Assembly (NCBI RefSeq): GCF_007421925.1
Contig: NZ_QMDX01000001.1
Coordinates: forward strand, 208,629-272,628
DNA: 64,000 nucleotides
Reading direction: 5' to 3'
DNA from: Haloglomus irregulare
GTDB taxonomy: Archaea; Halobacteriota; Halobacteria; Halobacteriales; Haloarculaceae
Part shown: piece after piece, positions 8,114 through 16,430 of the stretch
How the letters are laid out: each line of letters begins with the position of its first letter
Numbering within the stretch: the first letter of the stretch is position 1
The notes under the pieces: generated by a model
Database searches by the model: none
Seen by the model: the letters and a program-made list of their open reading frames with translations, nothing else
Told to the model about the DNA's origin: nothing
Made by a program: the position numbers and the translations under genes

Positions 8114-9082
8114 TCAGGCCGCGATGACCTCGGCGGCCTCGAGCAGCTCCTTGTACCGGTTGCGGATGGTGACCTCCGAGATGCTGGCGACCTCGCTGAC
8201 CTCGCTCTGGGTGACCTTCTCGTTGCAGAGCAGCGCCGCGGCGTAGACCGCCGCGGCGGCCAGGCCGACGGGCGACTTGCCCGAGAGCAGGCCGGCGTCG
8301 CGGCCGTGGTCGACGAGTTCGCGGGCGCGGCGCTCGACCTCGTCGCTGAGGTCGAGGTCGGAGGCGAACCGCGGGATGTAGCTCTCCGGGTCCGCCGGGG
8401 CGATCTCCAGGTTCAGCTCGCGGACGATGTAGCGATAGGTCCGCGTGAGCTCCATCCGCTCGACCCGCGAAACCACGCTGATCTCGTCGAGCGAGCGCGG
8501 CGTGCCGGCCTGGCGGGCGGCGGCGTAGACCGCCGCCGTGGCGACCCCTTCGATGGAGCGGCCGGGCAGCAGGTTCTCGTCGAGGGCCCGGCGGTAGATG
8601 ACGCTGGCCGTCTCCCGGACGTTCTCGGGCAGCCCGAGGGCGCTGGACATCCGGTCGATCTCGCCGAGGGCCTGTTTGAGGTTGCGCTCCTTGGAGTCAC
8701 GCGTCCGGAACCGCTCGTTCCAGGTGCGCAGGCGCTGCATCTTCTGGCGCTGGCGCGAGGACAGCGAATTGCCGTAGGCGTCCTTGTCCTGCCAGCCGAT
8801 GTTGGTCGATAGCCCCTTGTCGTGCATCATCTTCGTCGTCGGCGCGCCGACGCGGGACTTGTTATCGCGCTCGTTGGCGTCGAACGCGCGCCACTCCGGC
8901 CCGCGGTCGATGCTGTCCTCCTCAACGACGAGGCCGCAGTCGCTGCAGACGACTTCGCCGTGTTCGGTGTCGGTCTGCAGGCGGCCATCGCACTCGGGAC
9001 AGGCCGTCTGTTCGTCGGCCTCCTCCGTGTGTTCGACCTCGCTGGTGTTCTCCTGTGTTCGGATGGTTGTTGAATCGCTCAT
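8114..9082 (-). CDS. tfb: Transcription initiation factor TFB
   Basis: 322 residues, normal for archaeal TFB, the TFIIB homologue that binds BRE-TATA-TBP and recruits RNA polymerase. N-terminal zinc ribbon: CPECDGRL with VVCSDCGLVV (residues about 28-48). The B-finger/linker region reads DRGPEWRAFDANERDNKSRVG, followed by two cyclin-fold repeats (about 120-215 and 220-315). I chose MSDSTTIRT at 9082 over an upstream ATG because the extra 24 residues are Arg-rich and overlap the promoter. Haloarchaea usually have several TFB genes; this one cannot be matched to a specific paralogue by eye. A strong BRE/TATA lies about 95 bases upstream, so the mRNA carries a 5' leader, unlike many neighbours. 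Confidence 0.95.
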   Translation of the reverse strand: MSDSTTIRTQENTSEVEHTEEADEQTACPECDGRLQTDTEHGEVVCSDCGLVVEEDSIDRGPEWRAFDANERDNKSRVGAPTTKMMHDKGLSTNIGWQDKDAYGNSLSSRQRQKMQRLRTWNERFRTRDSKERNLKQALGEIDRMSSALGLPENVRETASVIYRRALDENLLPGRSIEGVATAAVYAAARQAGTPRSLDEISVVSRVERMELTRTYRYIVRELNLEIAPADPESYIPRFASDLDLSDEVERRARELVDHGRDAGLLSGKSPVGLAAAAVYAAALLCNEKVTQSEVSEVASISEVTIRNRYKELLEAAEVIAA

Positions 9083-9170
9083 GGTGGGTGCGAGAGACGC
9101 CCCTCTGCCGGCCGGGTGGACGAAAGAATACCGGCGGGAACGACGCCTTACCAAGTGTAAGGCCGAAAAC

Positions 9171-9186
9171 TACTTAAATCTTTCGG
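9171..9186 (-). promoter_or_regulatory. BRE and TATA box of tfb
   Basis: On the minus strand this reads CCGAAAGATTTAAGTA: the purine-rich BRE CGAAAG directly followed by TTTAAGTA. It is one of the best archaeal core promoters in the window. Transcription would start near 9148, leaving a leader of about 65 bases before the tfb ATG. Confidence 0.7.
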
Positions 9187-9335
9187 GCCGTGTGGGACGC
9201 GTCAACAGGCTATCGACGGCCGCTGGACCTCGAATTCGGGCATCCATGGTCGGATGGATGCATCTCGTCTGAAGGATTATGATATAAAAAGATACCGCAG
9301 CCGCGCCGAGCGGGTCGACCGGATCGGTCCCGGCT

Positions 9336-12068
9336 TCAGCTCCGGCGCGCGAGCAGTGCCGCGCCCAGCAGGGCGAGCACCGCGACGACGGCGCCGAACC
9401 CGGGCTGTCCGCCCGTCTCGGTGCCGTCGCCGCCGCTCTCCTCGACGGTGACCTGTGCGCCCGCGAGGACGATGTCACCGCCCTCCGTGGTGTACGGTCC
9501 GTCGGCGCTGCCCTCGCTGCTGACGAAGTCATACGCCTCGTTGTCGTTCGTGTCCAGATGCGGCATCGCGAAGTACTGACCGGACGCCGAGATGTCGACG
9601 TCGACCTCGACGTTCGACGACTGGCCGGCCGCCAGGTAGTCGGACGTCCCGACGACCGAGCCGATGGCATCGTCGCCGACGGTGTCGTCGTGGATGGTCA
9701 CGAAGCCGCCCTGGGACATCGTGACGGACGCGACCGTCACGCTGTCACCGTCGGTCTCCTGGTCCTCGAAGTCGACCGAGGCGGAGCGGACGGTCAGCGC
9801 GGCGGGGTCGAGCACGATCTCGTCGTCGCTCGTCGTGTACGGGGCATCGGCCTCGCCCTCGGAGCTGACGAAGTCGTACGCCTCGTTGCCGTTCGTGTCA
9901 CGGTGGGGCATCGCGATGATGCTACCCGAGGCCGTGTACGGCTCGTCCAGCGAGACCTCGATGTCGGAGTGGTCGCCGGCTTCGAGGTAGTCGGAGGTGC
10001 CCCGGACGGAGCCCAGCGCGTCACCGTCGAGCAGGGTCCCGTCGTGGATGGTCAGGAAGCCGCCCTCGGGCAGGGTGGCGCTCGAGACCGTCACGGAGCC
10101 GGCCGCCCCGTTGGCGGTCTGGTTGTTCAGCGTGACCCTCGCGCTCCCCTGTCCCATGCCGGAGACATCGACCATCGCGGGTGCGACGACGATGTCCTTC
10201 GCCACGTAGGGGCCGTCGTTAGCCCCCTCACTGGCGACGAAGTCGTACTGCTGGTTGCCGTTCGTGTCCAGATGCGGCATCGCGATGAGCGTGCTCGACT
10301 CCTCGAACTCGTCCAGCGCGACCGTCACGTCCTCGTGCGTGCCCGGCCCGAGATACTCGGACGTCCCCCGGACGGAGTCGAAGACCGCACCCTCCAGCAG
10401 GCTCGCGTCGTGGATGGTGACGAAGCCGCCGTCGTGGAGCGTCGCGGACTGCACGGTGACGTTGGTGTCGGACGTCGTCTGCGGTTCGAAGCTGACCTGC
10501 GAGAGCACGGTCGCCGTCGCCGAGTCGATGACGAGTTCGCCCTCGCTCGTCGTGACGGGGCCGTCGTCGGCCCCCTCGCTGGTGACGAAGTCGTAGCTCT
10601 CGTCACCGTCGGTCTCGCGGTGCGCCATCGGAATCACGGTCGTGGACTGTCGCAGCGGGTCGTCCAGCGTGATCGTGACGCTGTCGTAGTAGCCGGCCTC
10701 CAGGTACGCGGAGGAGCCCCGGACGCTGCCGGTGACCTCGCCCGCGTTCAGCGAGCTATCGTGGATCGTGACGTAGCCGTCCTCGGAGAGGTCGACGTGG
10801 TCGACGGTCACGGTGACCCCGTCGGAGGGCTGGGTGTCGACGTGGAACCCGGCCGCGATGTCCAGCGTCGCCTGGTCGATGACCGCGCCGTTGTCGTCCG
10901 TGTAGGGCCCGTCATTGCGGCCCTCACTGCGGACGAAGTCGTACTGCTCGTTGTTGTTCGTGTCCGTGTGCGCCATCGGGACGACAGTCGCGTTGTCGCC
11001 CGTGAACGGGTCGTCCAGCACGATGTGGACGGTCTCGTGGTAGCCCGGACCGAGGTACTCCGAGGTGCCCCGGACGGAGCCCAGCGCGTCCTCCGAGACG
11101 TTCCCGTCGTGTGCGGTCACGAAGCCGCCGTTCGGCAGGAAGACCTCGTCGACCGTGACGAGGTTCCCACCGCTGACGTCGTCGGCCATCGTGACGTCGG
11201 CGGTGTCGGTCAGCACCGCGCTGCCCGCGTCGGTGACGATGGAGCCGTCGGCGTCCGTGTAGGGACCGTCGTCCCCGCCGTCGCTCGTGACGAAGTCGTA
11301 CGAGCCGTCGTCGTCCGTGTCGCGGTGCGGCATCGCGACGACCGTGTCGTCGTTCTCCAGCGGCTCGTCCAGCGTGATGCGGATGTCGCTGTGAATGCCG
11401 GCGTCGAGCTTCTCGCTCGAACCCCGGACGCTCTCGAAGGTCGCCCCGTCGAGGACCGACGAGTCGTGGATGGTGACGAACCCGCCGTTCGCCAGCTCCG
11501 TGCGGTCGACCAGGACGGTGGTGCCGTCGGTCGGCTGGTCCGAGATGGACACCGTCGCCGACGCGGTCACGGTCGCGCTGTCGGTGACGATCTCGCCGTC
11601 GGCCGTGTAGGGACCGTCGACCTCGGCGTTGCCGGAGACGAACTCGTAGGCGCGGTCACCGTCGGAGTCCCTGTGTGGCATCGCGATAACCGCCGAGTCG
11701 TCCCTGATCGGGTCGTTCAGGCGGACGCGCACGTCGCTGTGGTTGCCCGGCGAGAGGTACTGCGAACTCCCGCGGACGCTGGAGAGGACCCCCTCCCCGC
11801 CCTCGGCGAGACGCTCGTCGTGGATGGTGACGAACCCGCCGTCGGGGACGTACACCTCCTCGACCGTGACGACCGTTCCACCGCTGGTCTGGTTACTGAT
11901 GCTCACGCTCGCGACGTGAGTGAGTGCCGTCGATTCCGTCGAAACAGCCGATGCGTCGTCCGATTCCGCGTCGGTCGACGTCGCCCCGACCGCCCCCGTC
12001 ACGCCGGCGGTCGCCCCAGCGACCACCAGCGCAACGGCGACGACCAGCACGGACATGCGTCGATGCAT
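9336..12068 (-). CDS. Secreted surface protein with seven DUF7282-type repeats and PGF-CTERM anchor
   Basis: 910 residues. Signal peptide: MHRRMSVLVVAVALVVAGAT at residues 1-28, with Arg residues before the hydrophobic core. Then come seven repeats of about 118 residues, each with a GGFVTIHD-like strand, an SVRGTSEYL turn, an AMPHRDTNGN stretch and YDFVSSEG..DGPYT. These are the marks of the haloarchaeal repeat family I know as DUF7282. The C-terminus (GGQPGFGAVVAVLALLGAALLARRS) is a PGF-CTERM tail recognised by archaeosortase A, so the protein should be lipid-anchored outside the cell. Several N-x-S/T sites could be glycosylated. The longer frame reaches 12143, but the signal peptide and TATA position fix the start at 12068. 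Function unknown; possibly a surface-layer or matrix protein. Confidence 0.85.
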   Translation of the reverse strand: MHRRMSVLVVAVALVVAGATAGVTGAVGATSTDAESDDASAVSTESTALTHVASVSISNQTSGGTVVTVEEVYVPDGGFVTIHDERLAEGGEGVLSSVRGSSQYLSPGNHSDVRVRLNDPIRDDSAVIAMPHRDSDGDRAYEFVSGNAEVDGPYTADGEIVTDSATVTASATVSISDQPTDGTTVLVDRTELANGGFVTIHDSSVLDGATFESVRGSSEKLDAGIHSDIRITLDEPLENDDTVVAMPHRDTDDDGSYDFVTSDGGDDGPYTDADGSIVTDAGSAVLTDTADVTMADDVSGGNLVTVDEVFLPNGGFVTAHDGNVSEDALGSVRGTSEYLGPGYHETVHIVLDDPFTGDNATVVPMAHTDTNNNEQYDFVRSEGRNDGPYTDDNGAVIDQATLDIAAGFHVDTQPSDGVTVTVDHVDLSEDGYVTIHDSSLNAGEVTGSVRGSSAYLEAGYYDSVTITLDDPLRQSTTVIPMAHRETDGDESYDFVTSEGADDGPVTTSEGELVIDSATATVLSQVSFEPQTTSDTNVTVQSATLHDGGFVTIHDASLLEGAVFDSVRGTSEYLGPGTHEDVTVALDEFEESSTLIAMPHLDTNGNQQYDFVASEGANDGPYVAKDIVVAPAMVDVSGMGQGSARVTLNNQTANGAAGSVTVSSATLPEGGFLTIHDGTLLDGDALGSVRGTSDYLEAGDHSDIEVSLDEPYTASGSIIAMPHRDTNGNEAYDFVSSEGEADAPYTTSDDEIVLDPAALTVRSASVDFEDQETDGDSVTVASVTMSQGGFVTIHDDTVGDDAIGSVVGTSDYLAAGQSSNVEVDVDISASGQYFAMPHLDTNDNEAYDFVSSEGSADGPYTTEGGDIVLAGAQVTVEESGGDGTETGGQPGFGAVVAVLALLGAALLARRS
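9450..11915 (-). repeat. Seven tandem coding repeats, period about 355 bases
   Basis: The VTIHD-type motif recurs at residues about 81, 199, 318, 434, 551, 673 and 791 of the surface protein, a spacing of 116-122 residues. The repeats are similar but not identical at the DNA level, so they are old duplications under selection, not a recent expansion. Repeat 3 has VTAHD and repeat 7 has SVVGTS instead of SVRGTS. Confidence 0.8.
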
Positions 12069-12090
12069 ACACCGGTGCGATGGAGACCCC

Positions 12091-12098
12091 ACATAAAG
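12091..12098 (-). promoter_or_regulatory. TATA box of the seven-repeat surface protein gene
   Basis: Minus-strand CTTTATGT centred about 26 bases before the ATG at 12068. This spacing predicts a leaderless transcript and supports the chosen start codon. Confidence 0.55.
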
Positions 12099-12218
12099 CG
12101 ATATTCCGGCTTGTCGCCCCGGTTGGCCCATACTCTCCCCCAATTTGATGGCCCGATTGCCGGTTCCTCCCCCGAGAGGTCCGACGCGGCGGGCCCTCGC
12201 CGGCGTAGCGCGGGCAGG

Positions 12219-12503
12219 TCAGACCGTGAACAGGTCCCCCTCGTCGGGGACCTCGAACAGGCCGATTCGGGCGCCGGCGTCGAGCCAGGCGTGCCCGTAC
12301 GAGAACGCCGCCAGCGCGTTGACCGGGTCGTCGTCGTCGCGGAAGTGGCGGCCGTCCTCTAGATACGAGCGGGCCATCTCCTCGTACTCGGCGGCGGCGG
12401 CCGCGAGCGGCGTCTCCGTCGGGGGGACGGCCTCTGCGGCGGCGAGCGCCTCGGCCAGCAGTCGTTCGTACCGCTCGGTCTTCTCGGCGAGGTCGGCGGG
12501 CAT
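12219..12503 (-). CDS. DUF357 family protein
   Basis: 94 residues, all helical: MPADLAEKTERYERLLAEAL, then MARSYLEDGRHFRDDDDPVNALAAFSYGHAWLDAGARIGLFEV. The YLEDGRHF and ALAAFSYGHAWLDAG stretches are the conserved core of the archaeal DUF357 family, whose role is not established. The open frame continues upstream with Arg-rich sequence, so the internal ATG at 12503 is the likely start. It diverges from the small membrane protein gene at 12587. Confidence 0.85.
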   Translation of the reverse strand: MPADLAEKTERYERLLAEALAAAEAVPPTETPLAAAAAEYEEMARSYLEDGRHFRDDDDPVNALAAFSYGHAWLDAGARIGLFEVPDEGDLFTV

Positions 12504-12586
12504 ACGATGCGTCGGGCCCGGCGCGGGCCTAAGGGTGTCGGCGGCGCGCTGCCGAACCGCTCTTGCCCGGCGGGCGCCTAAGGCGT

Positions 12587-12865
12587 ATGATGTTGCTCTC
12601 ACTGCTCTCGCTCGTCGCCGGGCTGCCGGGCGCGTTACTCCCGGAACGGACCATCAGGACCGGCGCCCGGTTCGCGCTCGGGCCCGCCTACGAGAACGCC
12701 GACGAACTGTCGCCGCGCGGGTGGTACGTCCGGGCGGTCAGGCTCCACTCGGTCGCGCTCGTCGTTACGGGCGTCCTCGGACTGACGCTGGCCGGTCGTG
12801 GGGACGACGCGGGGACGGGTGCGCCCGCGACCGAGGGGGCGGAGACGGACGAGACGGCCGACTGA
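12587..12865 (+). CDS. Small membrane protein, 92 residues
   Basis: Two predicted membrane segments: MMLLSLLSLVAGLPGALL at the N-terminus and LHSVALVVTGVLGLTLAG near residues 54-72, separated by a polar stretch (ENADELSPRGWYVRAVR). The tail is acidic. Similar short two-segment proteins are widespread in haloarchaea without a known function. ATG 12587 and ATG 12590 are adjacent and either could be used. Confidence 0.7.
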   Translation: MMLLSLLSLVAGLPGALLPERTIRTGARFALGPAYENADELSPRGWYVRAVRLHSVALVVTGVLGLTLAGRGDDAGTGAPATEGAETDETAD

Positions 12866-12930
12866 GGGCGGTTACGGCCGCACTCCCGTCGAGGGGCGCC
12901 GATCGCCGCGGTGAGGGTTCGAAACCCCGA

Positions 12931-12940
12931 GTTTTTAATC
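12931..12940 (+). promoter_or_regulatory. Probable promoter upstream of RNase J
   Basis: GTTTTTAATC preceded by CGAAACCCCGA, a plausible BRE plus TATA. Transcription would begin near 12965, about 275 bases before the rnj start codon, so the message would have an unusually long leader. Confidence 0.5.
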
Positions 12941-12964
12941 CCACCTGCCTAACTGTTGGGTAAC

Positions 12965-13238
12965 CGAGCATCGGTCGCCCCGGGAACGCGAGCGGGGGGC
13001 GACCGGCAGCGTCGGCGGGACCGGCCCGGGATGGCTCCACATGGGGCCGACCGGGCCCGCCCGCCGACTCGCCGACGGTCGGTACGGCCCGACCACGGCT
13101 CCACTCGGAGCCGCTGGACCGGCCACTGGACCCGCGTTCGGGTCCCCTGGCCGGGGGCACCCGCCCGTCGTCGACCGCGCAGCGGCGCGGCCTCGCCGGT
13201 CCCTCCCGCCGCCCGGGGCGGCCACTCGGCATAGAACA
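12965..13238 (+). ncRNA. Hairpin-rich leader of rnj (candidate structured RNA)
   Basis: No protein is encoded here; both strands give only basic Arg/Pro-rich frames. On paper the plus strand folds into consecutive hairpins. (1) CGGTCGCCCC 12972-12981 pairs with 12996-13005, 10 perfect pairs. (2) GTCGGCGGG 13011-13019 pairs with 13060-13068, enclosing 13023-13029 with 13051-13057 and 13033-13038 with 13043-13048. (3) 13077-13082 pairs with 13089-13094. (4) GGCTCC 13097-13102 pairs with 13107-13112. (5) 13121-13125 and 13128-13134 pair with 13148-13152 and 13139-13145. It carries none of the conserved RNase P or SRP RNA motifs that I could find. GC-rich sequence forms some stems by chance, so a real role is unproven. 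Confidence 0.45.
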
Positions 13239-14588
13239 ATGGAAGTTGAAATCGCGACAATCGGCGGGTACGAGGCGGTCGGCCGGCAGATGACTGCCGT
13301 GCGGGCCGGCGACGACGTCGTCGTCTTCGACATGGGTCTGAACCTGTCGAAGGTCCTCATTCACGACAACGTCGAGACCGAGCGGATGCATAGCCTGGAC
13401 CTCATCGACATGGGGGCCATCCCGGACGACCGGGTCATGAGCGACATCGAGGGCGACGTGCAGGCCATCGTGCCCACGCACGGCCACCTCGACCACATCG
13501 GCGCCATCTCAAAGCTCGCCCATCGGTACGACGCGCCCATCGTGGCGACGCCGTTCACCATCGAGCTGGTCAAGCAGCAGATCCAGAGCGAGGAGAAGTT
13601 CGGCGTCAAGAACGATCTCGTCAAGATGGAGGCCGGCGAGACGATGTCCATCGGCGACAGCGGCAACGTCGATCTGGAGTTCGTCAACGTCACCCACTCC
13701 ATCATCGACGCCATCAACCCGGTCGTCCACACGCCCGAGGGCGCGGTCGTCTACGGGCTGGACAAGCGGATGGACCACACGCCGGTCATCGGCGACCCCA
13801 TCGACATGGATCGGTTCCGCGAGATCGGCCGCGAGGGCAACGGGGTCCTCTGCTACATCGAGGACTGCACCAACGCGGGCAGGAAGGGTCGCACGCCCTC
13901 GGAGTCGGTGGCGCGGCGCCACCTGAAGGACGCGATGGCATCGATGGAGGATTACGACGGCGGCATCGTCGCCACCACCTTCTCCAGTCACGTCGCCCGG
14001 GTCAAGAGTCTCGTCGAGTTCGCCCGCGAGATCGGGCGGCAGCCGGTTCTGCTGGGCCGGTCGATGGAGAAGTACTCCGGCACCGCCGAACGGCTCGGTT
14101 TCGTCGACTTCCTCGACGACGTCGGCATGTACGGCCACCGTAACAGCGTGGACCGCACGTTCAAGCGGATCATGAACGAGGGCAAGGAGAACTACCTGCC
14201 CGTCGTCACCGGCCACCAGGGCGAGCCCCGCGCGATGCTCACCCGGATGGGCCGCGGCGAGACGCCCTACGAGCTGGACGACGGCGACAAGGTCATCTTC
14301 AGCGCCCGGGTCATCCCGGAGCCGACCAACGAGGGCCAGCGCTACCAGTCCGAACAGCTCCTCCGGATGCAGGGCGCACGCATCTACGACGACATCCACG
14401 TCTCGGGCCACCTCCGCGAGGAGGGCCACTACGCGATGCTGGACGCCTTGGAGCCACAGAACGTCATCCCGGCCCACCAGAACATGAAGGGGTTCGCGCC
14501 GTACGCGGACCTCTGCAAGTCCAAGGGCTACAAGCTCGGCCGTGACCTCCACGTCACGTCCAACGGGAACACGATTCAGCTCACCTGA
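13239..14588 (+). CDS. rnj: Ribonuclease J (archaeal beta-CASP RNase)
   Basis: 449 residues. Metallo-beta-lactamase/beta-CASP ribonuclease that degrades RNA from the 5' end. Metal-binding motif THGHLDHIG lies at about residues 76-84. Later motifs are VTHSIIDA and [10 protein letters not shown] in the lactamase part, [10 protein letters not shown] in the beta-CASP insert, and HVSGHL plus PAHQNMKGF near the C-terminus. The length is right for euryarchaeal RNase J. ATG 13239 gives [15 protein letters not shown], the normal N-terminus; the open frame upstream is Arg/Pro filler and is rejected. No Shine-Dalgarno sequence is visible. The long structured leader suggests control at the RNA level (inference). 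Confidence 0.95.
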   Translation: MEVEIATIGGYEAVGRQMTAVRAGDDVVVFDMGLNLSKVLIHDNVETERMHSLDLIDMGAIPDDRVMSDIEGDVQAIVPTHGHLDHIGAISKLAHRYDAPIVATPFTIELVKQQIQSEEKFGVKNDLVKMEAGETMSIGDSGNVDLEFVNVTHSIIDAINPVVHTPEGAVVYGLDKRMDHTPVIGDPIDMDRFREIGREGNGVLCYIEDCTNAGRKGRTPSESVARRHLKDAMASMEDYDGGIVATTFSSHVARVKSLVEFAREIGRQPVLLGRSMEKYSGTAERLGFVDFLDDVGMYGHRNSVDRTFKRIMNEGKENYLPVVTGHQGEPRAMLTRMGRGETPYELDDGDKVIFSARVIPEPTNEGQRYQSEQLLRMQGARIYDDIHVSGHLREEGHYAMLDALEPQNVIPAHQNMKGFAPYADLCKSKGYKLGRDLHVTSNGNTIQLT

Positions 14589-14880
14589 GGGTGTTCCCCC
14601 TCGGGGTTTCTCGCGCCGGCAACCCGCTCGCCGCGAAAAGTCCGAAAACCCCGGCACGCGCGCGGTTCACGCCCTCACGCTGGTGAGCCTGCGCCCACCT
14701 CGTCGTCGGGTCACACCCGACTGCGAGAGGGACGGAGCCCCGCCCTGCTTGCGCGGTATGTAGCCTGGGAGTGGTTCCCCGCTTCGTCGGGAACCGGCTG
14801 TTTCTAGCTCCCGCGAGCACGGGCTGCGTCCCCGCACCTATCCGTTCGTCATCCGGTCGCAGCCGTCAGATATCCACCAC
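14589..14880. other. Hairpin-rich noncoding stretch downstream of rnj (possible IS200/IS605-type remnant or RNA)
   Basis: No gene with haloarchaeal composition fits. The sequence holds several compact stems: CTCAC/GTGAG near 14675; GTCGGGT with ACCCGAC, loop CAC, near 14705-14721; and GGTTCCC with GGGAACC, nine-base loop, near 14773-14795. Dense short hairpins beside a short Arg-rich frame recall the 3' ends of IS200/IS605-type elements, which carry guide-RNA-like structures. I see no tnpA or tnpB coding sequence, so at most this is a relic. It could equally be a small RNA or the rnj 3' region. Confidence 0.3.
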
Positions 14881-14945
14881 CAGTGATTCCGCGGTCGTTC
14901 CCCTCGGGGACTGGATGTAACAGATGAACACACCGCCCCATCCGC

Positions 14946-15137
14946 GTGGCGCCACCAAGCCGGCCCCCCGGCAGCGTCGTGTCGGTCGTCGGGTTCGTCG
15001 CGACGCTGGCGTACGTGACAACCACCGTCGCCGGCCGAGCCGCCGGTGGGACGGTCCCGTTCGCGCCGCTACTGGCGGGGCTGGGCCCGCTGACCCGCTT
15101 CCTCGCCGTCTACACGTTCGCCCCCGGTCCGCTGTGA
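14946..15137 (+). CDS. Small hydrophobic protein, 63 residues
   Basis: GTG-started frame whose product has a clear membrane segment (SVVSVVGFVATLAYVTTTVAG) and a second hydrophobic part (FAPLLAGLGPLTRFLAVYTF). It ends 52 bases before idsA on the same strand and may be co-transcribed. There is no recognisable family. It could start at GTG 14976 instead. The hydrophobic pattern and lack of Arg-rich filler favour a real gene, but no strong promoter or ribosome site decides it. Confidence 0.5.
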   Translation: MAPPSRPPGSVVSVVGFVATLAYVTTTVAGRAAGGTVPFAPLLAGLGPLTRFLAVYTFAPGPL

Positions 15138-15189
15138 GGGACGTGCCGGGACCCGCGGGGCTTTTGGGCGTCGGCAATGAGCCACCATC

Positions 15190-16236
15190 ATGACCGACCC
15201 GGACCGTCGCGACGTGGATGTCGACCGGGCCATCGGCGACCGTCGGGAGCTCGTCAACGACGCCATCGCCACGCAGCTCCCAGTGACGGAGCCCGAGCGG
15301 CTGTACGAGGCGTCCCGCTACCTCCTCGACGCCGGCGGGAAGCGGCTGCGCCCCACGATGCTGTTGCTCGTCGCCGAGGCCGTCACCGGCGTGGACGCGC
15401 TCGCCGAGGACTACCGCGCGTTCCCCGACTGCGCGGACGGCGAGATCGATGTCATGAGCGCCGCCGTCTCCATCGAGGTCATCCAGTCGTTCACGCTCAT
15501 CCACGACGACATCATGGACGACGACGACCTCCGACGCGGGGTGCCGGCGGTCCACCAGGAGTTCGACCTCGAGACCGCCATCCTGGCCGGGGACACGCTC
15601 TACTCGAAGGCTTTCGAGTACATGCTGGAGACGGGCGCGCCGCCGGAGCGCTCGGTCCGGGCGCTCGACCGGCTGGCCACGACCTGTACGGAGATCTGCG
15701 AGGGTCAGGCGTTCGACGTGGAGTTCGAGGGGCGCGCGGAGATCGACAGCGATGAGTACCTCGAGATGGTGGAGCTGAAGACCGCCGTCCTCTACGCCGC
15801 CGCGGCGGCCATCCCCGCGGTCCTGCTCGGGGCCGAGGAGGGGGTCGTCGACTCGCTGGCCGGCTACGGCCTCGACGTCGGCCGCGCGTTCCAGATCCAG
15901 GACGACCTGCTGGACCTGACGACGCCCTCCGAACGGCTCGGCAAGCAGCGGGGCTCGGATCTCGTCGAGGGGAAGCGGACGCTCGTCACGCTCCACGCAC
16001 GCGAGCAGGGTATCGACGTGGGGTCCCTGCTCCCCGACGACGTCGACGAGGTCACCGAGGCGCAGGTCGACGAGGCCGTCGCCACGCTGCACGACGCCGG
16101 CTCGATCGATTTCGCCCGCGAGACGGCCCAGGACCTCGTCGCCTCGGGGAAAGCCAACCTCGACCCCCTCCCCGACGGGGAACCGAAGGCCCTGCTTGCC
16201 GCCATCGCGGACTACCTCGTGGAACGGGACTACTGA
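15190..16236 (+). CDS. idsA: Geranylgeranyl (polyprenyl) diphosphate synthase
   Basis: 348 residues. Condenses isopentenyl diphosphate with allylic diphosphates, giving the C20 chain of archaeal ether lipids. First Asp-rich motif DDIMD at 106-110 (IHDDIMDDDDLRRG); GGKRLRP at 49-55 binds diphosphate; second Asp-rich motif is QIQDDLLD. Phe101, five residues before the first Asp motif, is the residue position that limits archaeal enzymes to C20, so geranylgeranyl diphosphate is the likely product. It follows rnj, an arrangement seen in other haloarchaea. Together with the GGGP synthase at 36.4 kb it supplies the first steps of membrane lipid assembly. Confidence 0.93.
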   Translation: MTDPDRRDVDVDRAIGDRRELVNDAIATQLPVTEPERLYEASRYLLDAGGKRLRPTMLLLVAEAVTGVDALAEDYRAFPDCADGEIDVMSAAVSIEVIQSFTLIHDDIMDDDDLRRGVPAVHQEFDLETAILAGDTLYSKAFEYMLETGAPPERSVRALDRLATTCTEICEGQAFDVEFEGRAEIDSDEYLEMVELKTAVLYAAAAAIPAVLLGAEEGVVDSLAGYGLDVGRAFQIQDDLLDLTTPSERLGKQRGSDLVEGKRTLVTLHAREQGIDVGSLLPDDVDEVTEAQVDEAVATLHDAGSIDFARETAQDLVASGKANLDPLPDGEPKALLAAIADYLVERDY

Positions 16237-16315
16237 CCGTCCCGACGAACCGACCGCCGTCCCCGGTTCCACTTCCGCCCCGGTCCCCAAGCCTTGTTAT
16301 GTGAGGCCTGAATCG

Positions 16316-16334
16316 CCCGGCGGTTTTCGCCGGG
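16316..16334. terminator. Hairpin between convergent genes
   Basis: CCCGGCG 16316-16322 pairs perfectly with CGCCGGG 16328-16334 around the loop GTTTT. It lies between idsA and the convergent membrane protein gene. There is no strong T-run after it on either strand, so a terminator role is only a guess. Confidence 0.3.
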
Positions 16335-16430
16335 ACTCCGCGTTGTATCGGTTATAGACGTATTCCATCGGTTCTGAGACCGACTCCCCGATTGTAACCA
16401 GTTTCGAACGGAACCGTCGGCCGTAGTCGA

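Noticed and set aside
9558-12362. 934-residue plus-strand frame opposite the surface protein
   Set aside because: Mirror of the repeat-bearing gene; Arg/Val/Asp shadow with no signal or domain.
12917-12930. GGGTTCGAAACCCC resembling the T-arm of a tRNA
   Set aside because: No acceptor, D or anticodon arm can be built around it; it fits better as the BRE side of the rnj promoter.
12956-13234. 92-residue plus-strand frame in the rnj leader
   Set aside because: Basic, Arg/Pro-rich and without haloarchaeal acidic bias; stems explain the sequence better.
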